From: Acidobacteriaceae bacterium | GTDB lineage: Bacteria > Acidobacteriota > Terriglobia > Terriglobales > Acidobacteriaceae | Length of the DNA stretch: 64,000 nucleotides | Assembly: GCA_030041435.1 (NCBI GenBank) | Contig: JASHNW010000027.1 | Location: 1 to 64,000 of the forward strand | Direction: 5' to 3' | Shown: positions 46,016-55,327 of the stretch, piece after piece | Layout: every line of letters starts with the position of its first letter | Position numbering within the stretch: the stretch's first letter is position 1 | The notes under the pieces: model-generated | The model's database searches: none | The model's input: only the letters and a program-made list of their open reading frames with translations | Told to the model about the DNA's origin: nothing | Made by a program: the position numbers and the translations under genes

Positions 46016-46879
46016 TCAGTTTCGCGCCGCCAGGCCCGCCAGAACCGCTGCCGCGAGGGTGGAAAGGGTGTTGACGGCGTCATTGTTGATCCATCCCCAC
46101 CGCTCCGGCACAGCGCCCAGCAGGCTGTCGACGAACAGTCCAGCCACTGCCGCGCCGAAGGCGATCGCCGCGTCCCTGGCGCGCAGCGTCAGAGCCGCCG
46201 CGCTCACGGCGACTACAACTGCGGCAGCGGCACATCCGGCCAGCGTCCCGGCCAGGCTTGCAGCGCCGTCCGTGCCCGCCGGAACGCGGCGCAGACTGGT
46301 GACCAGCCAGGGCTCGCCACCCAGCACCTGCCCCAGTTCCGACGCTACGGTGTCGGCGGTGGCCTCCGCCATGGCCGCCGTCATGGCGATCAGCAGCACG
46401 CGTCTCGCCGGAAACCTGCCCAACAGTTCCAGTAGCTGCGGAATCCCTGCCATCACCGCCACGCCAAGATTCGCCGCCACCTGCGACGCGGTGCGGCCGC
46501 GCTTCCCTTCCGCCGTGCCCAGCGCCTCTTTTCGGAGCCGCCCAAACCGCGTTGCGGCAAAGGTGAGCAGAAACAACGCCGCCAGCGGCCACAGTGCCGT
46601 GTGCAGGCCAGGGGTTTCCAGATACAGCGCAGCCGTAAAGATTCCGCCGGTAAGCGATGCACCCAGCGTTGCGGCGCGCATCGCGAACACCAGCGCGGCA
46701 AAACCGATGCCGATGCCGGCGGCCAGCCACACATCGGATGCGTGCTCCTGCAAGGCCTGCCCCGCGGCCAGCGTGACCCACGTCGCCGTGACCGGCACAA
46801 TGGCCAGCAGGATGAGCTGGGATTGCCATCGCAGCGGCGAACCCGGCTGGCGCCGCTCCGCGGTGGTCTCCGTTGCCAT
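46016..46879 (-). CDS. DUF92-family integral membrane protein
   Basis: A 287-residue membrane protein with about seven hydrophobic segments. The DUF92 hallmarks are GKRGRTASQVAANLG and AMAEATADTVASELGQ. Relatives include plant VTE6 phytyl-phosphate kinase and TMEM19, and bacterial members are usually uncharacterised; an isoprenyl-phosphate kinase-like role is possible but not shown. ATG 46879 has AGAGG 4 nt upstream. A strong hairpin lies in the 5' leader. It is divergent from the lipoprotein gene. Confidence 0.85.
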   Translation of the reverse strand: MATETTAERRQPGSPLRWQSQLILLAIVPVTATWVTLAAGQALQEHASDVWLAAGIGIGFAALVFAMRAATLGASLTGGIFTAALYLETPGLHTALWPLAALFLLTFAATRFGRLRKEALGTAEGKRGRTASQVAANLGVAVMAGIPQLLELLGRFPARRVLLIAMTAAMAEATADTVASELGQVLGGEPWLVTSLRRVPAGTDGAASLAGTLAGCAAAAVVVAVSAAALTLRARDAAIAFGAAVAGLFVDSLLGAVPERWGWINNDAVNTLSTLAAAVLAGLAARN

Positions 46880-46890
46880 CGCGCCTCTCC

Positions 46891-46915
46891 CGCGACGGGC
46901 GCAAAGCCCGTCGCG
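46891..46915. repeat. Perfect 10-bp hairpin CGCGACGGGC-GCAAA-GCCCGTCGCG
   Basis: A strong stem with a 5-nt loop 11 bases upstream of the DUF92 start, ending next to its ribosome site on the minus-strand mRNA. It could affect translation, be a small extragenic palindrome, or both. It is preceded on the mRNA by GTACTGTAC, a near palindrome. Confidence 0.5.
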
Positions 46916-47008
46916 TACAGTACAATCATCTTTCTATCAGCAACCAGTTTGAACCGGGGCGAACGGCACGGCCCCGCTCGAGGAGTCAGGGTATTGCGAG
47001 TGCGTAGC

Positions 47009-48535
47009 ATGGCATGGCTGGAGCGCTTTCGCGGCGCGTGCAGCCCCACTTCAGGCCGGTCAGGGCAGCTATCCGGCAAGGTTTTCCATCGGCAGCCAGC
47101 CATTTCTGCAGGCTTCACCGCCCTCCTCGGCGGAGCTCTGCTTCTCGCCCTTGGCTGCGGCAACCAGTACCGACCGGTCATCACACCCATCCAGCCCACC
47201 GGGCCGGCCAGTCTGCCCACCGCCTATGTCACGGTCATCTCGCAGCCCGGATTCACTCCCCTGCCGGCCGGCGTTACCGGTCCCTGTGCGAGCATCACCT
47301 ACTCTACGCCCAGCATTATCTCGCTCGTCGACTTCTCCGGCGACTCCATCGTCAACCAGGCGAACGGAGGCAACGGGCCGCTGACGTTCTCTCTGGAATC
47401 GGGCGGCGCCGACGTCTACGCGCCGAACTGCGACGGCTCGCTGACGGAAGCCACTGCAACCACCACGTCTCTGCTGACGAAGAACATCCAGAGCAGCACG
47501 CTGTTGCCGGGGTCCGTACCGACGAACACACTGAACGCCGGAACCAACCTCTACGTGGCGGAGTCCGGCCTGCATGGACCCACCTGTTCGACCACCAACT
47601 GCGTGGCTCAGCTGACGGGCTCCCCCGAAGGCCTGAAGCAGGAGATTCCTGTCGCCCCGTCGCTCATCAATTTCGCCGGCTACAGCACTGGAGAGCGCAC
47701 CTACGCCATCAGTCAGGGCAACTCCGGCAGCGGACCACAGCCTGCCTGGGGAGACTGCGCCAATCCCTCCTCGGTCACCGTGAGTGGCGAGGCTGACGCG
47801 ATCGAGAGCAGCACGAATACGATTTCCGCTCGGCTGCCGCTGGGAATTTGCCCCGTCTACGGATTTCAGACTCCCGACGAACAGCGCACGTTCATTATGA
47901 ATCGCGGCAGCGGCACAGTGACGGTCATCAACGCCGAGCTGAATGCCATCGATACCAATCCAAAATTAGGACCCGGCGGCACCATCGCAGTGGGAGCCGG
48001 CCCCGTATATGCCGACTATTACCGGCCCGGACAGTTGCTGGTGACTGCCAATTACGACTCGAATACGATCAGCATCATCGACGTGAGCCTTGATGTGTAT
48101 CAGAACGACAGCGCGACCTTCGGCACGGTCCTCGCCACGGTCAAAGTCGGCCTCCACCCGGTCGAAGTATCGGTACTCCAGGACGGCAGCCGTGTCTATG
48201 TGGCGAATCAGGGCGATATTGCCGCCGGAATCCCCGGCAGCGTCTCCATTGTCAGCCTCACCAACTATACGGTGCAGGAGACTATCTCGCTTAACTCCAA
48301 CCCGCACTCGATCGCGTCGATCTATAACTATCCCATCGGCAAGGTCTACGTGGCTTCGCAGAACAGTCCTTACCTGACGGTGATCCGCACCGACACCGAC
48401 GTTATCAGCGCCACGCCGGAAATGCAGGGCAACATCGTGGAAATGCACGTCAACGCACAGTACCCAGGTCAGGCCACCACCGGGGCATCGAACTACCAGA
48501 CCGAAAGCCGGTCGGTTGGGTCGGGCGCCCCGTAG
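47009..48535 (+). CDS. Beta-propeller (YVTN-like) outer lipoprotein
   Basis: A 508-residue protein with a lipobox (FTALLGGALLLALGC), so the mature N-terminal cysteine would be lipidated. The mature chain has repeated propeller-type blades: GSGTVTVINAELNAIDTNPK, LLVTANYDSNTISIIDVSL, VYVANQGDIAAGIPGSVSIV and GKVYVASQNSPYLTVIRTD. Such YVTN/surface propellers bind ligands or anchor other proteins on the cell surface. No enzymatic motif is seen. ATG 47009 is used because it is near the signal sequence; no good ribosome site was found. The extension upstream belongs to the divergent leader region. Confidence 0.78.
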   Translation: MAWLERFRGACSPTSGRSGQLSGKVFHRQPAISAGFTALLGGALLLALGCGNQYRPVITPIQPTGPASLPTAYVTVISQPGFTPLPAGVTGPCASITYSTPSIISLVDFSGDSIVNQANGGNGPLTFSLESGGADVYAPNCDGSLTEATATTTSLLTKNIQSSTLLPGSVPTNTLNAGTNLYVAESGLHGPTCSTTNCVAQLTGSPEGLKQEIPVAPSLINFAGYSTGERTYAISQGNSGSGPQPAWGDCANPSSVTVSGEADAIESSTNTISARLPLGICPVYGFQTPDEQRTFIMNRGSGTVTVINAELNAIDTNPKLGPGGTIAVGAGPVYADYYRPGQLLVTANYDSNTISIIDVSLDVYQNDSATFGTVLATVKVGLHPVEVSVLQDGSRVYVANQGDIAAGIPGSVSIVSLTNYTVQETISLNSNPHSIASIYNYPIGKVYVASQNSPYLTVIRTDTDVISATPEMQGNIVEMHVNAQYPGQATTGASNYQTESRSVGSGAP

Positions 48536-48572
48536 AACGGACGGTCCGATTCAGAGCATCGCCGGCAATCCT

Positions 48573-50546
48573 TTATTGGGGCTCGATGGACTCCGCGGCG
48601 GCCATTTCCCAAACGATCATCACCGCGCCGATGAGCTGTTCGTCCTCCCCGTAAATCGGTCCCCCGGAAACTGAAAGCCGGGCTACTCCGCCGTCTGCGC
48701 GCTGGTACAACAGCATCCGTGGACCGCTCGATTCGCCGGTGAAAATCGCTCTCGACAGTGGATTCTCGTTCGCCGGCTGAGGCCGCCCGTGGATGTCTGT
48801 CGGACCCTGCCAGCCATGCTCCGCCAGATCCTGGCCGGGAACAAAGGCATCGCCGAGCAGTTTTCTTGCCTGTTTGTTCACCATCACCACCCGGCCGTCT
48901 TCGGCATCGGCGAGAATCACGCCCACCGGAACTGCTTCCAGCACGGCCTGCAGCTCAGCCCGGCAGCTTTGCAGGTCTTCGCCGAGCTGCTTCTGGTCGT
49001 GGACCTCCTCGACGACCCCATAAATAGAAACGATTTCTCCCGATGGCCCAAAACGCGGCGACCCGCGAGAACGCATCCATTTCCATTCGCCGTCGCGTCT
49101 GCGCACACGATACTGCACGTCAATCGGCTGGCCGGTCTGCAGCGAATCGCGGATAGCCTGCGAAGTTGGCTCGACGTCGTCAGGATGCAGCATTCGAATC
49201 CAGCCATGGCCAAGAGCCTGTTCCATGGGCTGGCCGGTCAGGGCTTCCCATCGCGGGCTGGCCTCAGTCACTGCACCGGTCGCATCCAGAACCCACGGCA
49301 CGTGCGGATTCAGCTGCATCATGTGCCGGTGGTGGGTCTCGCTCTCGTGCAGAGCTTCTTCCGTGCGCCTGTGCTCGCTCACGTCCATCACGGCCACGGA
49401 CACACCCAGCACCTCGCCCGCTTCATCTCTGACCGGCTGGTACGACAACATAACCGTCTGCGTCCCGCCGCCATCCGGAGGCCTCTGCAGTTCTACCCCG
49501 CTGACCGGCTCACCCCGCAGCGCCCGCCGGATGAATCGCTCCACCAGCGGAAACAGCCGCGGAATCACTTCGGCGACGGTTCTGCCCAGATGCGCGCTGG
49601 CGGGCGCGCCGTTCATTTCCGCCAGCCGCCGGTTCAGGCTCACGTAGCGCAAATTGCGATCGAGGAAACACAGGCCCACCGGTGCGCCGTCATAAACGGC
49701 CTGCAGCTGAGCCAGGCGCTGCGCCGGCAGCGAGTCCACGCTCACAATGGAATTTCCATCCATCGGCGCGGGCAGCATCGACGCCCGGGTCCTCGGCGCA
49801 ACCGCAATCATGCGCGGCAGGTCCTCCGCCGGCGCCGGCTTGCCATACAGCCAGCCCTGACCCAGATCGCAGCCCAGCCAAAGCAGCATATTCGCCTGCG
49901 CCTGCGTTTCCACGCCCTCGGCGACGGTCATCATTCCCAGGCTTTGTCCCAGCCCCACTTCCGCCGCGACGATTTTTCTGCTCTCCCGCGACTCGGTCAT
50001 GGAGCGCACAAAGCTGCGATCGACTTTCAACTTATCGAAGGGCAACGCCTGCAGGTGCTTCAGGCTGGAGTATCCGGTGCCGAAGTCGTCCAGCGCCAGC
50101 CTGCAGCCCAGCGCTTTCAGCTCCAGCGCGACCGCTTTGGCGCGGGAGAGCTCACCCAGCAGTGCGCTCTCTGTCACTTCGATGGTCAGCCGGTCCAGGG
50201 GAAACCTGCCTCGCTCCGCGCAGGCCACAATGTGCGCCGGAAGCTCTGGATCCAGCAGTTGAACGGGCGAGAGATTAACCGACAAATGCAGCCCGCTGTT
50301 CAACAGCGGCGCGGCAGCAAATGCCTTGTCCAGCATCGTCCGCGTAAGGCGGTTAATCAGGCCGCTCGCCTCGACCTGAGGAATGAAGGCATCTGGAAAG
50401 ATCGCTCCGCGATCCTTGTGCTGCCAGCGGGCAAGGATCTCGAACTCCGTCAGCTGTCCAGTCCTTAACTCGACGAGCGGCTGAAAAGCCGGGAAGAACT
50501 CGTCCTCCTCGAATGCACGCCGGATATCGTCCGCCTCGACCTGCAT
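48573..50546 (-). CDS. EAL-domain c-di-GMP phosphodiesterase with three C-terminal PAS domains
   Basis: A 657-residue cytoplasmic signalling protein. The EAL domain is first (~1-250): catalytic positions E36 (EIL in place of EAL), the Asn in SVNLSPVQLL, EVTESALL, LDDFGTGYSSLK (the DDFG metal pair), DRSFV with the Lys of KVDRS, and EGVET are all present. It should hydrolyse c-di-GMP to pGpG. After ~280 come three PAS-type sensor regions (LAQLQAVYDGAPVGLCFLD, HMMQLNPHVPWVLDATGAV, AELQAVLEAVPVGVILADAEDG). Sensors normally precede an EAL output; here the order is reversed and the chain ends in PAS, so these PAS domains must signal back to the N-terminal EAL. There is no GGDEF domain. Confidence 0.9.
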   Translation of the reverse strand: MQVEADDIRRAFEEDEFFPAFQPLVELRTGQLTEFEILARWQHKDRGAIFPDAFIPQVEASGLINRLTRTMLDKAFAAAPLLNSGLHLSVNLSPVQLLDPELPAHIVACAERGRFPLDRLTIEVTESALLGELSRAKAVALELKALGCRLALDDFGTGYSSLKHLQALPFDKLKVDRSFVRSMTESRESRKIVAAEVGLGQSLGMMTVAEGVETQAQANMLLWLGCDLGQGWLYGKPAPAEDLPRMIAVAPRTRASMLPAPMDGNSIVSVDSLPAQRLAQLQAVYDGAPVGLCFLDRNLRYVSLNRRLAEMNGAPASAHLGRTVAEVIPRLFPLVERFIRRALRGEPVSGVELQRPPDGGGTQTVMLSYQPVRDEAGEVLGVSVAVMDVSEHRRTEEALHESETHHRHMMQLNPHVPWVLDATGAVTEASPRWEALTGQPMEQALGHGWIRMLHPDDVEPTSQAIRDSLQTGQPIDVQYRVRRRDGEWKWMRSRGSPRFGPSGEIVSIYGVVEEVHDQKQLGEDLQSCRAELQAVLEAVPVGVILADAEDGRVVMVNKQARKLLGDAFVPGQDLAEHGWQGPTDIHGRPQPANENPLSRAIFTGESSGPRMLLYQRADGGVARLSVSGGPIYGEDEQLIGAVMIVWEMAAAESIEPQ

Positions 50547-50672
50547 TGCACCACTCTACGCCCAACCCTGACCGGCGAAAACAGCATTGCGGATCGGTGC
50601 TTCCACCAGGCCCCAGGTTCGCCGAGAGGATGGCGCCAGGTGCGGCCCCTGCCACACTCGCCGGCCCGCTGC

Positions 50673-52085
50673 TTAAGGCGCAACACCCATTTCGTAATTG
50701 AGTGTCGCCAGCGCCAGCCGGTACTGGTAACGCGCGCTGGTGTTCTGAATTTGCGCGCTGGTTTGCTGCAGCTGCGCCTGGCTCAGTTCCACGATCGAGC
50801 TAAGCCCGAGCTTGTATCGCGTTTGTGCCAGTCCCATAGCAAGGTCCGCCTCCTGTTCCAGCTGCGCCGTTACGGCTACTCGCTGCCAGCTCGTATTCGC
50901 CTGCAGCCACGCCGTGCGCACATCGCGAACGATCTGATCGCGCAGGTCGCGGTTGTTCTCCGCCGCCGCCTGAGCACGGTACTTCGCTTCCCTCGCCTGG
51001 GAGATATACAGGAACCCGTTGAATACCGGGATTTCCAGGTTGCCGCCGACCGCGCCCCACCAGTTCGTAATGTAGTAAGTGCCGGGATGCACCGGGATCG
51101 ACCCGACGGTTCCGGCCGCGGTGAGTGAGGGCAGCAACTGATCCCACTGCGCCTTTGCAAATTTCTGTGCCGACTGCGTCTCATAGCTCAGCCCCTGCAG
51201 ATCGGGGCGCTGCGCCAGCGCCTGCCGGATCAGCGGCTCGACCGCCGGCGGCGGAGGCGGCGCCGCGGCCGTCCCCTCTACCAGCCGGTAGGTCACTTCA
51301 TGATCCAGTCCCAGCACGGCGTCGAGCGTCGCCATTGTCGAGTCGGCGTTGTTCTGCGCGTCCAGCTGCAGCAGCTTCGCCTGGGAAAGATCCACGTCGG
51401 CAAAGCTCAGATCCAGCGTGGACTTCAGCTTGTTCCGTGTCATCTCGCCCACCTGGGTCTCCGTCGTCTGGCGCGTGTTGACCGTCTGGAGTGCGACGTT
51501 CAGCTCGGTTTGTGCGATGAGCGCGTTGTAGAAGGCCTGATCGGCGGCCAGCACGATCTCCTCTGTCGTCGCCAGCGCGCTCGCGTTCGACGCTTTCTCT
51601 TCGAGTTTGCGCGAGAGCACAAGGTTATGGGTATGGCCGAAGTCGTAGATGAGCTGGGTCAGGTCCGCGCCGGCCCCCGCGTGCCGCAGAAGCCGCGACG
51701 AGGTCAGCGATCCGGCGCCGATGCGGCTGGCCTCTTCGCTGTCGACGCCGGTAATCGCGGCGCTGGCGATGGGCATTTCCGCGGACTTTGCCTCACGATA
51801 GACCTCATGCTGCGCCAGCGCGAGCAGTTTGCCGACGCTGACCCGCGGATTATTGCGGATCGCCAGTTGCTCCGCCTGCTCGAGTGTGAGCTGCGGCATC
51901 GCTCCCGAATCCGGTGCGGAGGCTGTTGCGGGAGATTGCTGGGCGGGCGCCGAGCTCCCTCCTGGAGTCATCGCCTGCGCATCGGAGACAATCTGCGGAC
52001 CCGGCGCCGCGGGCAGCGCGGACTGCGCTGTCGCCACGCCGCCGAGAACAAAGGCCGCGGCCGTCAGCGTCATGATCTTCTTCAT
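50673..52085 (-). CDS. TolC-family outer-membrane efflux protein
   Basis: A 470-residue outer-membrane channel: signal peptide MKKIMTLTAAAFVLGGVATAQ, then long helices with two OEP repeats (LTLEQAEQLAIRNNPRVSVGKL, ETQVGEMTRNKLKSTLDLS, RYKLGLSSIVELSQAQLQ). It forms the exit duct for the RND pump upstream. Its start overlaps the pump stop (ATGA). Three genes, adaptor-pump-TolC, run on the minus strand with 3-bp or overlapping junctions, so all are made together. Confidence 0.9.
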   Translation of the reverse strand: MKKIMTLTAAAFVLGGVATAQSALPAAPGPQIVSDAQAMTPGGSSAPAQQSPATASAPDSGAMPQLTLEQAEQLAIRNNPRVSVGKLLALAQHEVYREAKSAEMPIASAAITGVDSEEASRIGAGSLTSSRLLRHAGAGADLTQLIYDFGHTHNLVLSRKLEEKASNASALATTEEIVLAADQAFYNALIAQTELNVALQTVNTRQTTETQVGEMTRNKLKSTLDLSFADVDLSQAKLLQLDAQNNADSTMATLDAVLGLDHEVTYRLVEGTAAAPPPPPAVEPLIRQALAQRPDLQGLSYETQSAQKFAKAQWDQLLPSLTAAGTVGSIPVHPGTYYITNWWGAVGGNLEIPVFNGFLYISQAREAKYRAQAAAENNRDLRDQIVRDVRTAWLQANTSWQRVAVTAQLEQEADLAMGLAQTRYKLGLSSIVELSQAQLQQTSAQIQNTSARYQYRLALATLNYEMGVAP

Positions 52086-55000
52086 GCCTCGGCTCCTTCC
52101 TGCGCGGCCATGTTCTGTTCCTTCCGCGAATGAATCACCAGATAAACCGCGGGCACTACAAACATGGTGACGACGACCGATACGCCCAGCCCCCCGATGA
52201 TGGCGCGAGCCAGGGGCGCGTATTGCTCGCTGCCCGCTTCGGCACCGATGGCCATAGGAATCATGCCCAGCAGCGTCGCCAGAGAGGTCATCAGAATCGG
52301 CCGGATGCGCATTTTGGACCCCTGCACAGCGGCCTCCAGCAAGGGCAGACCCTGCTCGTGGAGGATGTTGGAGAAATCGACCATAAGGATGCTGTTTGAC
52401 ACCACGATGCCGGTCATCATGATGGTGCCCATCAGCGACATGATGTTCAGCGTGCTGCCCGTGACTACCAAAATGATCACCACGCCCGCGATGCCCGGCG
52501 GAATTGCCATCAGGATGATGAACGGATCCACAAACGAAGTGAACTGGGCCATCAGCACCAGGTAGACCAGAGCCACCGCGACGATCAGCCCGAATCCGAA
52601 ACTCTCGAAGGCCTCGTTCATGTTGACCACAGCTCCGTGCATGGTCAGGGTAGTATTCCGGTCATGCCTGGTGTTCGCCAGCAGGCTGCTGATACGCTTC
52701 CCGATGTGGCCAAGCCCTTCGGTTTTCGTCGAGACATAGATGTCGATCACGCGACGAATCTGATAGTGGTCCACCTCAGTCGGCGTGTTGATCATCTGGA
52801 TGTCCGCCACCGAACTCAGCGGCGTATAGCCGGACGCGTGCGATCCCATAATGTCGCTGACCGGTATTTGCCCGGCCATGCGCGCCTCGTCGATGGGGCT
52901 GTAGCCCGGCGGATTCACGCCGCGCAGCGGGATGTTCTCGAAATCCTGCATGGTCATGTGATTGATCCAGCGGTTGGCATACTGCACCGTTACCATGTAG
53001 TTATTGCCGGTCTTCGGATCGATCCAGTAGCTGGGCGCCACCATCCCGTCCGAGGTCATGGCGGTAATCACGTTGTCCACCACGTCTTTTGCGGAAAGCC
53101 CGATAAGGCTGGCTTTTTCGCGGTCGATGTTCAGCTGGATTCCGGGGTAGCTGAGATCCTGCGGAATATAAGTCCCGTTGACGTTGGGAAACGTCCGGAT
53201 TTTGGCTGCCAGCGTTTCCGCCAGCGCGTGCGCGCTTGCCATATTGTTCGAGCCGATCTGAACATCGATGGGCGCCGGGAGCCCCTGGTTGATGACACCG
53301 TCGATCAGCCCGCCGGCCTGGAAGTACGTGGTCAGCTCCGGCATCTCGCGCGACAGCTTCGCCTGCACTCGCCGCATGTACTCATAGCTGCCGATCGAGT
53401 GCCCTTCCTTCAGGCTGGTCTGCACGAATGCCGTATCCATTGAGGCGTTCGAAGTAAAGATTGCCGACAAGTCCGGATAAACCCCGATGTTCGAAACGAT
53501 CATGCCCAGATCCGACGGTCGCACCGTTTCGCGGATGATCTGTTCCACTTTGGCGATGTACTGGTCGCTTACCTCCAGCCGCGTGCCGCTCGGCATGCGA
53601 ACGTTGATGATGAACTGCCCCGGATCGGTACGCGGGAAATACGCCCGGCCCATGAACGGGAAGAACACGACCAGCACCACGGCCACTCCGCCGAGGATGC
53701 CGCCGATGGTCAGCCCCGGACGCAGCAGCGAGCGTCGCACCAGCCGCTCGTACCAGTCCACCATCATCTGGAAATAACGATTGAACTGGACGACGATGAG
53801 CCGGAACCCAAAGCGGTGTTTCGCCTCCGCCTCATGTCCAGCTTCATGTTCCCCGTGAGAACGGATGAACAGCGCGCAGTACAGCGGCACCACCGTCATG
53901 GCAAACGCGTACGACGCGAACATAGAGAGCACCACGCCCAGCGCCAGCGGCGTGAACAAATACCTGCTCACCCCGGACAGAGCTGCCACCGGCAGAAAGA
54001 CGATCGAGGTGGTCACGGTCGCCGCCAACACCGCCAGCGACACCTCCGTGCCTCCCTTCTCCGCTGCGATGCGCGGAGGTTCGCCCATCTCCATATAACG
54101 GAAAATATTTTCCAGCACCACCACGCCGTTATCGATCAGCCTCGAAAAGGCCAGGGCCAGGCCGCCGAGGATCATCGTGTTGATCGATCCCCCCATCCCG
54201 TCGGTAATCAGCAAACAGGCCAGCGCGGACAACGGCACGGACAGCAGCACCGCCACCGTCGCGCTGGGACTGCCCAGGAACAGCAGAATCATCAGCCCGG
54301 TGAGCACCAGACCGATCCCGCCCTCCTTGCCCACGTTCTTCAGCGCCAGTTTCACGAAGACCGACTGATCGAACACCACCGCGGTCTTCAGAGAGGCGGG
54401 AACGTCGACCAGGTGCCTGATCGCCGCCTTCATCCCGTTCACGATCGTGATGGTGTTGCTCTTCCCGGCCTGCTTGAAGATCGGCACGTAGACCGACCGC
54501 TGCCCGTTGATGCGCACGATGTTGTACTGCAGCGCGCCCGCGTCGACCGCATGTCCGATGTCCGCCACCAGTACCGAGCCGTTCCCCACCGACTTGAGCG
54601 GCATCTGGTTCATGGCATTTGCGCTGGGGAACTGGCTGTTTGCGTAAATGTTGTAGTCTTTGTCCCCGATGCGTACGTCGCCGGCCGGCAGAATCAGGTT
54701 GGAATTGTCGACCGACTTCACCACGTCGTTCAGGCTCAGGTTGCGAGCCTCCATCTTGAGCGGGTCGACGTACACCTGGATCTGCCGATAGGTTCCGCCA
54801 TACGGCTGCGGAACCGACGCCCCCTGGACGTTGGAAATCTGGTTGCGCACTTCGAACTGGGCGAGGTCCTTCAGCTGCGTCTCGTTAAGGCCTTTGCCTT
54901 CGAGCGTCACCAGGCACACCGGCTGCGTGGATGCAGTGAGCCCCAGCACTACCGGCGGCAGCGTCCCCGGCGGAAGGCGGCGCAGATCGGCCATGGCCAG

Positions 55001-55324
55001 ATTGGCCACGTTGCTCAGCGCAGCGTTTGGATCGGTGCCCGGCTTGAAGTAGATCTTGATGAGGCTCACGCCGGTCAGCGAACGCGATTCGCTGTGGTCC
55101 ACGTTGGCCGCCAGCGTGAAGAATCGCTCAAAGGTGTCGGTGATGTCCGCCTCGATCTGTTGCGGCGGCATGCCGTTATAGAAAGTCGCCACCACCACCA
55201 CCGGCATGTCGATGTCCGGAAACAGATCGACCGGCATCGAAAAAAGGTTCACCATCCCCACCAGCATGACCATCAGGCACAGCATGAGGATGAAGTACGG
55301 AAAGCGAAGCGCAAACTTCGGCAT
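52082..55324 (-). CDS. RND-family efflux transporter (inner-membrane pump)
   Basis: A 1080-residue RND pump driven by proton motive force. N-terminus FALRFPYFILMLCLMVMLVGMVNLFSMPVDLFPDIDMPVV, then a pore domain, and the membrane block LGGLALAFSRLIDNGVVVLENIFRYMEMGE with the conserved charged residues used for proton relay. The second half has GVIYLV-like segments and LIVAVALVYLVLMAQFTSFVDPFIIL. The 'FSRLIDN' form instead of GLVVDDAI places it in a distinct RND group that is common in Acidobacteria. It may export drugs, metals or lipids; the substrate is not clear. It is 3 bases from the adaptor gene. Confidence 0.92.
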   Translation of the reverse strand: MPKFALRFPYFILMLCLMVMLVGMVNLFSMPVDLFPDIDMPVVVVATFYNGMPPQQIEADITDTFERFFTLAANVDHSESRSLTGVSLIKIYFKPGTDPNAALSNVANLAMADLRRLPPGTLPPVVLGLTASTQPVCLVTLEGKGLNETQLKDLAQFEVRNQISNVQGASVPQPYGGTYRQIQVYVDPLKMEARNLSLNDVVKSVDNSNLILPAGDVRIGDKDYNIYANSQFPSANAMNQMPLKSVGNGSVLVADIGHAVDAGALQYNIVRINGQRSVYVPIFKQAGKSNTITIVNGMKAAIRHLVDVPASLKTAVVFDQSVFVKLALKNVGKEGGIGLVLTGLMILLFLGSPSATVAVLLSVPLSALACLLITDGMGGSINTMILGGLALAFSRLIDNGVVVLENIFRYMEMGEPPRIAAEKGGTEVSLAVLAATVTTSIVFLPVAALSGVSRYLFTPLALGVVLSMFASYAFAMTVVPLYCALFIRSHGEHEAGHEAEAKHRFGFRLIVVQFNRYFQMMVDWYERLVRRSLLRPGLTIGGILGGVAVVLVVFFPFMGRAYFPRTDPGQFIINVRMPSGTRLEVSDQYIAKVEQIIRETVRPSDLGMIVSNIGVYPDLSAIFTSNASMDTAFVQTSLKEGHSIGSYEYMRRVQAKLSREMPELTTYFQAGGLIDGVINQGLPAPIDVQIGSNNMASAHALAETLAAKIRTFPNVNGTYIPQDLSYPGIQLNIDREKASLIGLSAKDVVDNVITAMTSDGMVAPSYWIDPKTGNNYMVTVQYANRWINHMTMQDFENIPLRGVNPPGYSPIDEARMAGQIPVSDIMGSHASGYTPLSSVADIQMINTPTEVDHYQIRRVIDIYVSTKTEGLGHIGKRISSLLANTRHDRNTTLTMHGAVVNMNEAFESFGFGLIVAVALVYLVLMAQFTSFVDPFIILMAIPPGIAGVVIILVVTGSTLNIMSLMGTIMMTGIVVSNSILMVDFSNILHEQGLPLLEAAVQGSKMRIRPILMTSLATLLGMIPMAIGAEAGSEQYAPLARAIIGGLGVSVVVTMFVVPAVYLVIHSRKEQNMAAQEGAEA

Positions 55325-55327
55325 TCT

